From NCBI GenBank assembly GCA_950295325.1, contig OX485805.1, forward strand, positions 13,813,501 through 13,877,500: 64,000 nt of DNA. The letters are read 5' to 3'. The notes below the pieces were generated by a model. The model did no database searches and was not told where the DNA came from. It saw only the letters and a list, made by a program, of their open reading frames with translations. Position 1 is the stretch's first letter; every line of letters begins with the position of its first letter. The translations under genes were made by a program, and so were the position numbers. The DNA comes from Polytrichum commune. Its lineage: Eukaryota; Streptophyta; Polytrichopsida; Polytrichales; Polytrichaceae. Positions 10,062 to 21,220 of the stretch are shown in pieces.

Positions 10062-12958
10062 TTGAAATTGTTATGTAAAGAAGCCTATCTCATGATAGGA
10101 AGTACGCCTACTTTCTCAATTCATAAAATGGGATCAAGGTAAGGAAGAACATTGCTCTCATTCATGTCAATGCAAATAAAAAGCACGGCTGTTATTTTTA
10201 TTTAATTTATTCTCATGTATGAACTAATTTTATGATAATCTAACGGTCTAACCAACATGCCCGACAGACAAGGAGCTTCTACCGCTTTTCAAAACTTTCT
10301 TTGTATGTAATCTTTTCTCTCAATCACTTGGGGTGGGGGGGGGGGAAGCACTATTCTTTGAAAGCACACACGGGATCTCGTATTAGTCCCCTTATATACT
10401 CAACAAAACAAAATGAAAATAGAAAAAGAAAGGAGAAAAAACACAAACAAACCATTGACTACATAATTGTCTCATGTATGTGTACGGCACTTATAAACCT
10501 TCAAAAGTAAATTACCTTAATTATGCAAACAATGTCTTGGCTTTTAGAAGAATACAAACCATCTCTAATATATATGCTCATAGATCATTTTCTTTTTCTT
10601 TGAGAGCATGTGTGGGAGCCCTTCTAATAACTCCTTATGCACAAAAAGTCTCATGAGCAAAATGAAGACTATGCATACAAATCATAGCCTACATATTAAT
10701 AGTCTTATTGGTAAAGATGCAAAGAAATAACCAACTTCTTTTACTGCAATGTTGAGTAAAAATCCTTAAATAATGAACAACAAATTTGGAAAAAGTCTAC
10801 ATGTGAGCAAAATTCTGTGTGTAAAATCAAAATATTGATATAAAATTTCTTTATTAGAAATTGTCAATTTTATCAGAATACTCTAGTACTAAAGAACTTT
10901 ATGAAACACGTATTGTCAGAGGTTAAAGAATCAACAAATATAACAACTTTTATGAGAGTCTTAAGTGGATATCATTAAATACTTTATCATTTGAGAACCC
11001 ACATGTCAAAATAAACAATATTTAAACATGAAAAAATGGAAATTGGCATAAAGTGAATAATTTTGAGAATATATTCTTTGGATTCATCTATAGAGTATTG
11101 TTTTCTAGATTTATCTAGAGTGTTCTCAAAGAAAAATCTCATCCCATGCATGCATGCATAGTACAATGCAATTTCATATGCAATTTATTTTACTTTTATT
11201 TTTGTGAAAACTATTTGAAGAAGAGAGAGCATTTTTGCAAGGAATCTACATATAAAAAAGATATCAGTTACTTTTTACAAAAAGAAATGATGAAAGGAGG
11301 GCATTTTGTTGTATGGAGTTTGTAGATGAAGAAACACAATTTATGACATGTACACATGAACACATGCATGATACAATAGGATTATGTACAAAAATTGATT
11401 CCTGTTACTTTTGATGAAATGAAGGCATTTTTATAGAAGATTTGTGGATGAGAAAAACAAACACACCAAAACAATCAATTTTTTTTGGGGGGGGGGGGTC
11501 AATTCGATCATGTCAATTATCTGATCATGGAAATTGTGGATGAAAAAAATCATCCAAATCAAAGATTTATATCTAAAGTGTTGTCAAAGAAAGATCTCAT
11601 AGCATGCATAGTATTGAAAAATACAATTCCATATGCAATTTAATATACTTGTATTTATATGGCAAGTAATTGATGAAAAGAGGGCATTTTTGCATAGAAT
11701 TTGTAATTCAGAATTTACTTTTCTTTTTGAGGAAAGGAGGGCATTTTTGTACGGAGTTAATTACGATATTATCAAAGAAATATCTCATGCCATGCACACA
11801 TCCGCACTAGAACCCAGTGGCCATGGAAGAAAACTCTAGCTTTATTTAGAGTCAAAGTTATGTTTGATAGTCATGCCATCCTATTATTTGTTTTTTACTC
11901 ATATTTTTGATGTGGTCTTTTTTTCATCCACAAATTCATGCATGAATGCCCTCATTTCATCAAAAAAAAATCATAATAAATTAATAAATTAAATTAAGAA
12001 TCCCATGCCATGTCATGCACACATGCACAATATGGTATGATCTTGTACAAAACTTCAGTTATGTTTATATTTTCATAAAAGATTTGATGAAATAAATGCA
12101 ATTCTGCATGAAAATTCTGGATTAAAAAACAATCATGCAAACCAATCTAAATTCAAGCATAGTATGAACTTTGATTGGTTTTACATTAGGCATATGAACT
12201 CCAAATTTGAAATTTCAAACTTCCACGTATGTACCTCCTAAATACCTTTGACTTAAAATTTTTTTTTTTTTATGGTGGGACTCCCTCATCCATCCCATCA
12301 TCCAAAGTTTTTGAAATAAGAATTCCACTAGTTGCCCCAAACATGAGAATTTTAATTTTTTGACCATTGGATTTTCTCAAAATTTGGTGAAATGGAAATA
12401 TTTTTACTCGCATGTCTTGATTTTCACATGCATGCGACTGGAATAAACATGTTGATGATAGTGGGTTGAATTGCCCTTGATGAGGGTGGTATGAAAGTTC
12501 CAAGTTCATTGCAATGCACTTCAGCAAAAAAAAGGTTAAGCACAAGTGAACCTCAAAATGCCCCTCCCCCCTCCACATTATTACTCTATGAATCATGGAA
12601 TTTGGACATTGGATGGAAATCCTAGGAGGACACAATCTTCAATTGCAAGATCCTCATTCATGATACAATCAACATGTATGTTATCGATAAATCATTCAAT
12701 AGCGGATCCCTCAAAGAAAACACCATAATTTTATCAAAGTAAACACATGGCTTAACCTAGACTCATACATGTCATCTTCAAAATGAGCTTAGGTGGTAAC
12801 CGAATATACTTACAAAACAAAATGTTGAAATTTTATTCCAATTGACACGAAGGAAGGCAAGAATCTTCCTCCGTCTTCACCTCCATCCAATGGTGAGTCC
12901 TCATTGCAAGCTTACACAAAGTTGGCAACCCAATTACCACCAAGTGAATGTAACAATA
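10062..12958. other. AT-rich non-coding tail of copy A
   Basis: Contains a poly-G run near 10335, a T8G11-type run near 11480, and repeated phrases such as GGAGGGCATTTTTG (near 11296, 11684, 11740) that mark old internal duplications. ORFs up to 121 codons (12270-12635 minus) are duplicated in copy B with a different 5' end and resemble no family I recognise, so I do not call them genes. Confidence 0.5.
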
Positions 12959-13033
12959 GACTAAAGTTAGAACTAAGTTGGGCAATAAAAATCCGGGTAA
13001 GAATTGAACATGTCAGAATTGCAAAGAGAAATT

Positions 13034-13697
13034 GCCCGACTACTGCAAGGGGACTCCTCCATGTGTTCTATTTGGGTCGGTGCCACAGTTCAAGTCCAAG
13101 TGCAAGTGCAACTTACTTGCAAGCAAGTTCAAGTGCAAGTGCAAGTGCAAGTGAGTGCATTCAGCCTAATCAAGCATAATGAAGCCTAAACAAGTGTAAT
13201 TAAGCACATCATTCCTCATATCTGAATTGAATTATGATTAAGTGCATTTAATAAATAATTAGGCTTATTTAATTTGAAAAGCATACTTTCTGATTTAATT
13301 GGGCTTAATTTTTATTAATTAGGATTATTTAGACTTAATTACATTTAATCACACTTAAGTACTTTGAGTGTATATGAATAATTTGTGAAAGTATAAGGTT
13401 TAATTCAAATAAAATAAAATAAATATACTATAAATAAATATGCTAATTTTAGTTCCATTTAGAATGACAAAGACCCTTTCAATGGTAAGTCACAAAAATT
13501 ATAACCTCAGTGTTAATGAGGGTTTTTTTTTACTTCCATGTTAATTACATACTTTATTGATGGTTTCACTTCAAAAAGGAAATCCAAGTCAATTGCTCAT
13601 TAACACAAGGGTCAGGCCAAGGCCGGGTCAGGTCAGGCTAGGGTCATGTTAGGCTAGGGTCAGGTTAGGCCAGGGTCGGGTCTCGTTTTTTTGGTGA
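13034..13697 (+). repeat. repeat D, first copy (second copy at 24100-25274)
   Basis: Matches 24100-25274 in the same orientation, starting GCCCG(A/G)CTACTGCAAGG and ending at TTTTTTGGTGAT. The second copy is longer only because of a 496-bp hAT-like MITE, whose empty site is GCATAATG at 13174-13181 here. The last part contains GGTCAGG(T/C)TAGGC short repeats (13615-13680). Confidence 0.85.
13088..13158 (+). repeat. CAAGTG minisatellite
   Basis: Runs of CAAGTCCAAGTGCAAGTGCA and CAAGTGCAAGTGCAAGTGCA. The corresponding stretch at 24158-24240 has a different number of units, so it is length-variable. Confidence 0.75.
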
Positions 13698-14082
13698 TTT
13701 AGAGAGGGTTAACACTTATAGGTGTAACATTTATAGAAGGTGGATTGTATTTGGTACTTTATTATGCTGTGAAAGGGTTGGCTTGGGTCTAGGTCAGTGA
13801 GGCGTAACTGACGCAAAGACCAACTAGCCTACGCATCTACCCTAGATTGAGGTTCTACTCAATCCACTCAATCTACGCACCCTAAACACCCTAACCATAC
13901 GACCATCACCTACATAGCTCAACCGGGTCATGAATAATTCATGGGGTCGAATCCATCCATCCTTGGTTTCCATTGTCATCGAGTTACCATATTCCGAACA
14001 AGAGGCTGTTGTCCCATGTGCTTAAAAAAGGACAAGTGGGGGCGCCACATTTTCACCCTTCCGCATAAAGACCCCGAACTTG

Positions 14083-15205
14083 CAGTGGTGATTTTTCACA
14101 AGGTCCCCAACATGTTGAGGGACATATTCATTAAAAAAAAAACCTTTCTAGTGGACGGGTTCTTAAAAAATGAACCGGTTTTTGGACGTGTCAAATTCAT
14201 TTTGGACGGTTTCTAGAAATAACAAATTTTCTGATAATTTTTTTCCAAAAATATAAATGATACAAATATCAATTACATTATGTCATATATATGACATGTG
14301 AATATAAACATAATGCAATCAAACCACTAATACCCAATCAAAATATTTATCTTGAAGTGCTTGATTCACCTGCATACACTAATTCATCAACCACAAAATT
14401 TAGAACCTTTTTAACATGATGTCAAAGATTATAATTGAAGGCAAACTTAGCAATTGAATAAGAATTAGTATATATAAACATGCTCAAAATTTTAAAAATA
14501 AAGAGCTACTCACCCTTCAAAGAAGTGGATGAATTCTCCTATCCTTCATGTTTCTCCAAACAAGCATTACTGCATTCCAATTGATGTTTTCAACTAGAAT
14601 ATTTGCACATGAAATGCGCATCAAAGCATCTAAAGTCTTTAACTTCAAACTAGCACGTAGATGGCTTTTGATTAGGTTTTGTCTAGAAAAACCCCTCTTG
14701 TGGAGGGGATGCGGGTGGTGACGGACAGGCGATAATGGGTGATGGAAACACCTTGAGGATAGAGTGTGGCGAAAGAAATGGGAGATTGAAGGACAAGAAA
14801 TAAAAAGAAATGATGGTGGCAGAGGAAATTAAAATGGGGTGTATTGGAAAGATGAGAATTGACAGCAAAAGACAAATAATTGACGGGCATTGAAGGCATA
14901 ATTTGTGAAGATCCTATTGTTTGCAAGTGCAAACAGTCACATGTCACCATCTTTTGGTTTTTTGTTTTTTGTTTTTTGTTTTTTATTTATTTTACCAACA
15001 TTGTAAGAGACTTATTTATACGTATTGTGGGACATGTATTTTCATTTCCAAACCGGTTTTGGGACGGGTTGTTTTTTCTTTAACCTTTCCATGGATGGGT
15101 TGGTTTAGAAACAACCGGTTTTGGGACGGGTTGCAATTTTTTTTGCCTTTCAATTCAAGGTTTTTGGACGTGGATGGGCAAAAACTTTGTGAAAAATCAG
15201 CCCTG
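14083..15205. mobile_element. non-autonomous TIR element with 9-bp target duplication, split from its right flank by a solo LTR
   Basis: Left end CAGTGGTGATTTTTCACAAG and right end (reverse complement) CAGGGCTGATTTTTCACAAA are inverted repeats. The left flank CCGAACTTG (14074-14082) matches CCGAACCTG (16928-16936), but only when the LTR at 15207-16923 is taken out. The CAGGG-type ends fit hAT elements (8-bp duplications), while a 9-bp duplication fits MULEs, so the superfamily is open. The interior is AT-rich and non-coding, with internal repeats of AACCGGTTTTGGGACGGGTT near 15050 and 15113. Confidence 0.75.
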
Positions 15206-15206
15206 C

Positions 15207-16923
15207 TGTGAGCCCAATGTTAGGCCCACATATGGTTTTAACCTTAAATTCATTAGAAATTTAGGCTTAGATTGAGGGGGAAATATTCAAAAGGATAAAA
15301 AGACTTAAGTTTCGTGTTAGGGTTTGAATTGAGTTAAGAACTGGAGTGGAGAGGACTTCAGTAACTTCAGTCTTGACGAATTAATTATTAGATTTAGTTA
15401 TGGATTAGGAAAGGTTAAGATTTGGGGGGAGCCAATTTAGATGGTAATTGGTTGGTTGAAGGCCGGGTTAAAAACTAATCCTTTGTGGAGGTGGAAGTGT
15501 GGCCCTCGGGTGATTGACTTTGAGGCGTGGCCTGGTGGTTTAGGGGCAAGTTAGTATCTGAATTAGGGGGGGTGGGTCACTGAGATCCGGATTACCTTCC
15601 GAACTCGGAACAGGGGAGTGTGTGTGGAATTGGGGGTGTGCTGGTTTTTGAGAGAGCAGAAGAGAGACGGAGGAGAAGGGAAGAGGGCGGCCAGGTGCGG
15701 CTGCCGCCAGCAATGTGAGCAAGATGAAGTGACGACGCAGGTAGGTTGAGGCTGCATTCGATGGCCTCAGGAGGATTGAAGGGAATCAAGCACGGCAAGC
15801 AGGCGAAGGGGGAGGCAGTTAGCTACACGACTGGGGAATCAAAGCAGGCAGCTTGGGTGCGCTGCCATTTGCTTGCACCAGAGTGAGATCTGGTTTGGCC
15901 GGGAAGGAGCACCATGCTTCTGGGGGATTCGGTGGTTGTGTATCAATAGCTTCCGCAATGCGAGCCCTCAGCTGGTCAGCGACTGGGGATTTGAGAATGC
16001 TGGAATCAGGCTGGGCTGGGATCCCAGATCAACCACCAAGAGCGCCTCCAGTTAACGGAAGAACGAGCAATCACAAGGCCCGGGAAGGGATGAGGAAAAG
16101 GGACGTGGCTCTGAATCGCTGATTGTGAAGCAGATCAAGAATGCAGGGTGAAGGGTGGAGCTGTCAAGGCCAGCTGAGGAGGGAATTCGGTTGCAGGGGC
16201 AGCGACAAAGAGGTGAACTCCTTCGAATTGAGAGCCTGGTCTGAAGAGCTGCGATTCAAGGGTGGGATTCTGTAAGTCAGTAAGGGTTGTTGGCTGGAGC
16301 CTAAGGGACAGTCAATCTGTACCTCTGGGGGCTCTCGATGAATTCAACCAAGTGTTGTTTCCGCTAAACCTTGGTTGGCTGAGGCTACCTTACTCTTCCA
16401 GCATTAAGTTGCTGCTGGTGTTCACTCTGGTTCACTGCCTGGTGAATTCGGGAATATTCCCAGTGGGAGTAACCGTGGCTGGAGGATTCCAGGGGGTTGG
16501 GCATAGGGTGTAGTTAGGACATTGAGGGATGAATAGCTAGTAGAAGGTGGAGGGGCCTGTGTTGACTTGGGTTAAGTAGTTAGAATTTAGTGGGAGGAGA
16601 GTGTGGCATTCCACCGTGTGGGTGGTGCCTCTCAATGCCATGAGGAGTGGCCTTAGAATATTGTGTGGATCTAGGTTGGTTTGGAATTGATGTGATTGTG
16701 GCTAATAGTGGGAAGTGCAATAAGCAACAACCACAAGAGTAACAAAAGTATTCTTGAATACTGTGATCTTTAGTTGCATGAATAAAGCCTTGTGTTCAAT
16801 ATTCATATGGGTTGATTATTGGGGGCTTGGTCATGTGGGCTAAGTGGGATCAACCGAGGTGTATGTGAGCTTAGGGCTTTCACCCGGACTACAACGCATA
16901 AGGGTCGATGTTTGGGCTTCACA
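15207..16923 (+). mobile_element. solo LTR (divergent member of the TGTGAGCCC family) nested at the edge of the TIR element
   Basis: Starts TGTGAGCCCAATGTTAGGCC and ends GGGCTTCACA. The flanks CCTGC (15202-15206) and CTTGC (16924-16928) are a 5-bp duplication with one mismatch. Near its 3' end CACCCGGACTACAACGC and AAGGGT match the 3' end of the LTR at 33588-35286. The middle is GC-richer than the neighbourhood and holds many overlapping ORFs, none recognised. The short ORF shared by three other LTRs is not seen here. Confidence 0.75.
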
Positions 16924-18667
16924 CTTGCCGAACCTGACTTCATTCCCCACTCGATTCCTCCTCATCGAGCGTACTTGGTGACCAACCACCCTTGGGGAGG
17001 AAAAAACTAAACTAAAGGGTATTCAGTTGTTTAAATTCATCCTTTTTTATCCAACTCTCATTCGTAACAAATATATTGTTACGATTGGCAGCGTGCAATA
17101 GATGAAGTGCCCAAATCGAGTTAATATGGACTAGTTAACAAGTTGAACATACATTTATGCAAGGTTTGTGTGTTTTATGTGGTCACTCTTCTTGACCAAA
17201 CACATGTATTTGAGTGTAAAGTGACAAGGTTTACATTTCAAGAATGGACACTGAGAAGACATGTGTTGCATTTACATTAGCATATGTGCTCATCATATTT
17301 TAACTAGTTTGAGTTTCATCAATGAAGTAATTGGGAGGGCCCACATGATCACCTAAAGAAAATTGTGGAGAATATTTCATCATGACACCCTTTGCTTTTG
17401 CATTTTAATTATGATCCAAATACTTGTAGTAACATTGCACACGTTGTTCTCTATCTAGAATGTGTACTATCATGTTCGATTCTACAAAAGTAGGTGGAAT
17501 AACACTCATGGATCATATTTATATTTGGTAAGCCGAATTCTCCACAAAACAGAATTGTATTCTTTACAAATTCTACACATAAAAAACTCCAACATGATAG
17601 ACAAATGTTTTATATTTAGGTAGACTAATTGTGCATTTGAATGATGTTAATGCCGTTGCTCATATGCGAAAAGTAAAAGAGAAGGCAATCCACCACAACT
17701 TAAAGGTCTTATGTTCAATAATATAGTGGAGTTAATCTTGTGCCTAATTTGATGAGCACATGCATATAATGCTTGACATGTGAAGCAGTCGTAGTTGGAG
17801 CATATCGCAAAAGAAGAAGGGGGGCATCATTGAGTAGAACATATGGGTGAAACATTATAGGGCAAAAGAAAAGGGACAGGCATGTGTTATACACATGCTC
17901 AGTGCTCATTAGTCGTGTCTTAAAATAACTTGGTGAACAAAGCACTATCCAGGAAATTGCATCGTGATTCCGAGCTGTAAGAAACCGAATCAATTATCGT
18001 AGTGCAACCTCTCATCTTAAAAGCAACCATACACTCTGCTATAACTTCGGTAATTTGACAAACGGAAAGTGACACCACATCCTTCAGGGAAATATAAAAC
18101 CCATTACAGTCTTCGACGACAGAACCAATAGAACAAGAACCTTTACCTCTGCAGCTGAACTCCCGCTAACATGGGGTCAAAACCCTCGAAGATGGCATTT
18201 CCTACGCTTTCAGAAGTATGTGACCTATAATTCACACTCCGCTCCTCTGTACCAAGTAATCTGTAAGGCAACCACCAAGGGCACTCAGCAGCGTGAGAGG
18301 CCAATTCAAATATTCATGTGCCATATACTTGAACATAATTCTGTTTAACTTGATCCACCCTATACACTGCAAGTTTTAGCTATTCTTGAACTACTACCAT
18401 GCATAAATCAAAGGGAAAGTATGCCCTGACTCAACAAGAAGGCGCTCTTGATGATCTGAGCAAGGTAGGAAATAGGAGATTGAACTCCGATAAGAGATCG
18501 GCAATCTTTTCTCATCATGAGCACATGAGGAGCAGATATGAAAGAGCTTCAATCCCTCTGCACACCCTAACTCTCAAACTTGGCGTAGTCCAGCTCAAAA
18601 TCTGCAGTGCTTCCTGTGAGTGATCGTGACCCTAATTTTGGATTTGATAGAATAATCATCAGCAAAT

Positions 18668-18916
18668 ATGGCAGCGACGACGGTGATTGTGAACCACACC
18701 CAAGAGCCACTGCACGTGAAAGTGGTGAACCAACCCCATTTTGCGGACTTGACGACGGTGGAAAAGGGGGCCAAGTACAAAACCACAACGAACACTCGGC
18801 TTGACTTGAGATCAGTACTGTCACAGCTTCAAGCTTGGGTTACCGCAAAATGTGCCGACTTCCAACGATGTGGGAGGCAAACGCAAATTCTAAGTACCTA
18901 TCTTACATCTAAGTAG
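18668..18916 (+). CDS. small protein of unknown function (82 aa)
   Basis: Starts ATGGCAGCGACGACGG with a good plant start context and encodes MAATTVIVNHTQEPLHVKVV at the N terminus, a hydrophobic/polar alternation suggesting beta-strands. After KYKTTTNT the sequence may be less constrained, so the ORF could be a first exon read through into an intron or UTR. No signal peptide or known domain is recognised. The copy at 49487-49669 keeps the middle and C-terminal codons (PHFADLTTVEKGAKYKTTT) but has lost the start. It converges with the two-exon gene at 19032-19882, with 115 bp between stops. Confidence 0.5.
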   Translation: MAATTVIVNHTQEPLHVKVVNQPHFADLTTVEKGAKYKTTTNTRLDLRSVLSQLQAWVTAKCADFQRCGRQTQILSTYLTSK

Positions 18917-19031
18917 TGCTACAGACACCCTGCCCTGTACAAGTAATCACATGTTTATTATCGCAAAAACTCTCAGATCTCAAGCCTATCTCCAGCCAGC
19001 TTCATTCAAGATTCCTGCAGGCCTGATATTA

Positions 19032-19882
19032 TTAAGCCATGAGATCAATGGCGAGCTGCTGCAGGAAGGGCAAGTACACAGAAGGGGCGTGGTAAGCAAA
19101 CGTTCCCAAAGGCTGTGCATCCATGTCCCTTGCCAACATCACCATCGACTTCGCATAGTTCATGGGCTTCGTCATGAACTCACCCTCCACAGTCCGAGAC
19201 GTGGCTGTCGCGGGGGACACAAGGGAGAGGTGACGAGCACTTTCTTCGACGTACTCCAGGAGCTTCAGCACCGAAGCCAAGGATCCAGCCTTCGAATTGT
19301 CATCCAGATGTTTGCGAATGCCCGTCATCATGGAAAGGTTACCGCTCTGCAGGGCGGCACCTCGCAATTTGCTGGCCACCCGCAGCGCAGCTTTAGAGAG
19401 CTCGGAGTTGCCCTCGCTGTTGATGCCAAGGCCTGGATCAGGACAGATTCCACGAGTAAAAAAACCTCAGCAAGGAGAGGGTCAAACTAGATCATCGCGA
19501 CGTCCTCTTTCTCATATGATCGATGTATTGGCTGATCAGCCAATACATCATGAGAGAGACAATATACCCATAAAACCTGGACAAAGATCTAGTGTTTCTA
19601 CATCCAAAAAGAAAGAATTACTGAGAAGTTATGCTCCAAATTCCCCTAGAAGCTGGTATAAATAAACATTGAAGATGAAACCTGTAACTAGATCTCGTCA
19701 ATTAAATTCCAAACGATAAGTTAGACTTGCAGAAAATCGATGAAAAGTGACTGTGTATACACATCGGAGGATCACAAATGTATGAGTCTACAACTGGCAG
19801 GTTCATAATCTAAACCCTTAATCCGGTCCCCAGCTTCATCTAATGTACCTGGCCTTTCACCGATGTCATGGAACGCTGCCAT
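19032..19882 (-). CDS. two-exon gene of unknown function, predicted 155 aa
   Basis: Exon 1 is 19882-19849 (MAAFHDIGERP plus one base), ending at donor CCAG|GTACATTAG. Exon 2 is 19465-19032, after acceptor CTGAG, and continues GFFTRGICPDPGLGINS to the stop after LAIDLMA. The phases fit exactly (phase 1 to phase 1). The C-terminal 60 residues (from about EFMTKPMNYAKSMVMLARDM on) are almost identical in the second copy at 49785-50439, while the region before it is diverged. No transmembrane segment or catalytic motif is recognised. The protein is probably mostly helical (LASVLKLLEYVEES). The upstream region (19890-20220) is GC-rich, fitting a promoter. Function unknown. Confidence 0.6.
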
Positions 19883-20309
19883 GATTTCTTCTCCAAGAAG
19901 TGGTCCGTCTTCTTCTCCTTACAATTGTGTCACTGCTAGCTCCTGCAGCCCCGGCCTTCAACCCAAACAGCCAACCACACCTGCACAGGTGGACGACACT
20001 CAGAATACTCAGCTGGACACTCCGATGAACGAACGACACCCAGTGAGCCTGCCTCGACGGCGGACCACACTCACGCGAGTCTCGGCACACTCGGCACTCG
20101 GTCGTAAGCCGCGATCGGCTCTCGCGACGGACAACAAACGCACGCTTGCTGCAGTTACAGAAGAACCCTCGTCGTCGCTGCAAAGGGCTCCTTTATACCT
20201 TGAGGCCCCGGCCAATGACGTGTGAATTGCCACAAATCCTTACCAATACGTGTAAATCGGCAGACATTAAGTCCCCCCATACGAACTATGGGAGGTGTCA
20301 GATCCAGGC

Positions 20310-21220
20310 GGGGCAGCCTCCTCGGAAATTTCCGAACCCGACCGAAAACTGCTGCCCGCCCCGCCCAACTTTGGAAAAAATATTGCTCTTGCATTCTTGA
20401 AGGCCCGCTTGACTACAAATCCCATATTGAGTGCACTTCACCTTCAAGGTCTAAAATCCAATATATATGTGCACTTCCCACTAGTAAATAACAATTCATT
20501 GGGATATCATTTCGGAAGTGAAAACCATCAATGAAGTATGTAATTAACTTGGAGGTCAAATAAAATTACAAAATCCTCTTTAACATTGAGGTTATAATTT
20601 TTATGACTTACCAATTGAAATTGTCTTTGTCATTCTAAAGTGAAACCTAAATTTAGTGTGCTGATTTAGTATGTATATTTTATAATAGTTTAGTAATGCC
20701 ATCTACTTTCACAAGTATTCATACACATTCAAATCAATTAATGTAATTACTGGAATTAATTAATTAGACTTAATTACATTAAATCACACTTAATTGGTTT
20801 GAATGTGTATGAATACTTGTGAAAGTAGATGGCATTACTAAATTAATTGTAAAATATGCATACTAAATCAGCACACTAAATTTAGGTTTCACTTTAGAAT
20901 GACAAAGACAATTTCAATTGGTAAGTCATAAAAATTATAACCTCAATGTTAAAGAGGATTTTGTAATTTTATTTGACCTCCAAGTTAATTACATACTTCA
21001 TTGATGGTTTCACTTCCGGAATGATATCCCAATGAATTGTTATTTACTAGTGGGAAGTGCACAAATATATTGGATTTTAGACCTTGAAGGTGAAGTGCAC
21101 TCAATATGGGATTTGTAGTCAAGCGGCCTTCAAGAATGCAAGAGCAATATTTTTTTCGAAGTTGGGCAGGGCGGGTAGCAGTTTTCGGTCAGGTTCATAA
21201 ATTTCCGAGGAGGTTGCCCC
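20310..21220. repeat. 0.9-kb near-perfect palindrome (foldback element)
   Basis: The left arm, from GGGGCAGCCTCCTCGGAAAT at 20310, is repeated in reverse at the right, ending ATTTCCGAGGAGGTTGCCCC at 21220. Arms are about 420-440 bp with only scattered differences, and the centre is near 20755 with a few dozen unpaired bases. The arm interior is related to the end of repeat D (for example TTAGAATGACAAAGAC and CCTCAATGTTAA). It abuts the LTR at 21221. No ORF of note. Confidence 0.9.

Larger units (their letters stand above)
5356..12958 (+). repeat. copy A of a long repeat (copies B at 30364-41902 and C at 60551-64000)
   Basis: Direct comparison shows near-continuous identity with 30364-41902 in the same orientation, at an offset of about 29 kb. 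Identity starts near CTTCCACAACT (5357 / 30366) and stops after TGTAACAATA (12958 / 41902). Copy A lacks the LINE and LTR found in B, and B lacks the SINE found in A. The segment from 8020 to about 10627 also matches 60551-64000. It holds MITEs, a decayed LINE and AT-rich DNA; no intact gene is seen. Confidence 0.9.
16988..19960 (+). repeat. gene block E, first copy (second copy at 48278-50500)
   Basis: Starts CTTGGGGAGGAAAAAACTAA in both copies and stays co-linear up to about GTGTCACTGCT (19940 / 50490). The second copy has several deletions, including one that removes the 5' part of the ORF at 18668. This copy holds the more complete versions of both genes. About 1.6 kb at its left (17000-18600) has no recognisable gene. 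Confidence 0.85.

Noticed and set aside
15540-16122. Overlapping ORFs on both strands in a GC-richer stretch
   Set aside because: They lie in the middle of a solo LTR, have no recognised domain, and are explained by low stop-codon density at higher GC.
18951-19490. 179-codon ORF on the plus strand
   Set aside because: Antisense to exon 2 of the two-exon gene, which has a fitting intron and a conserved copy.
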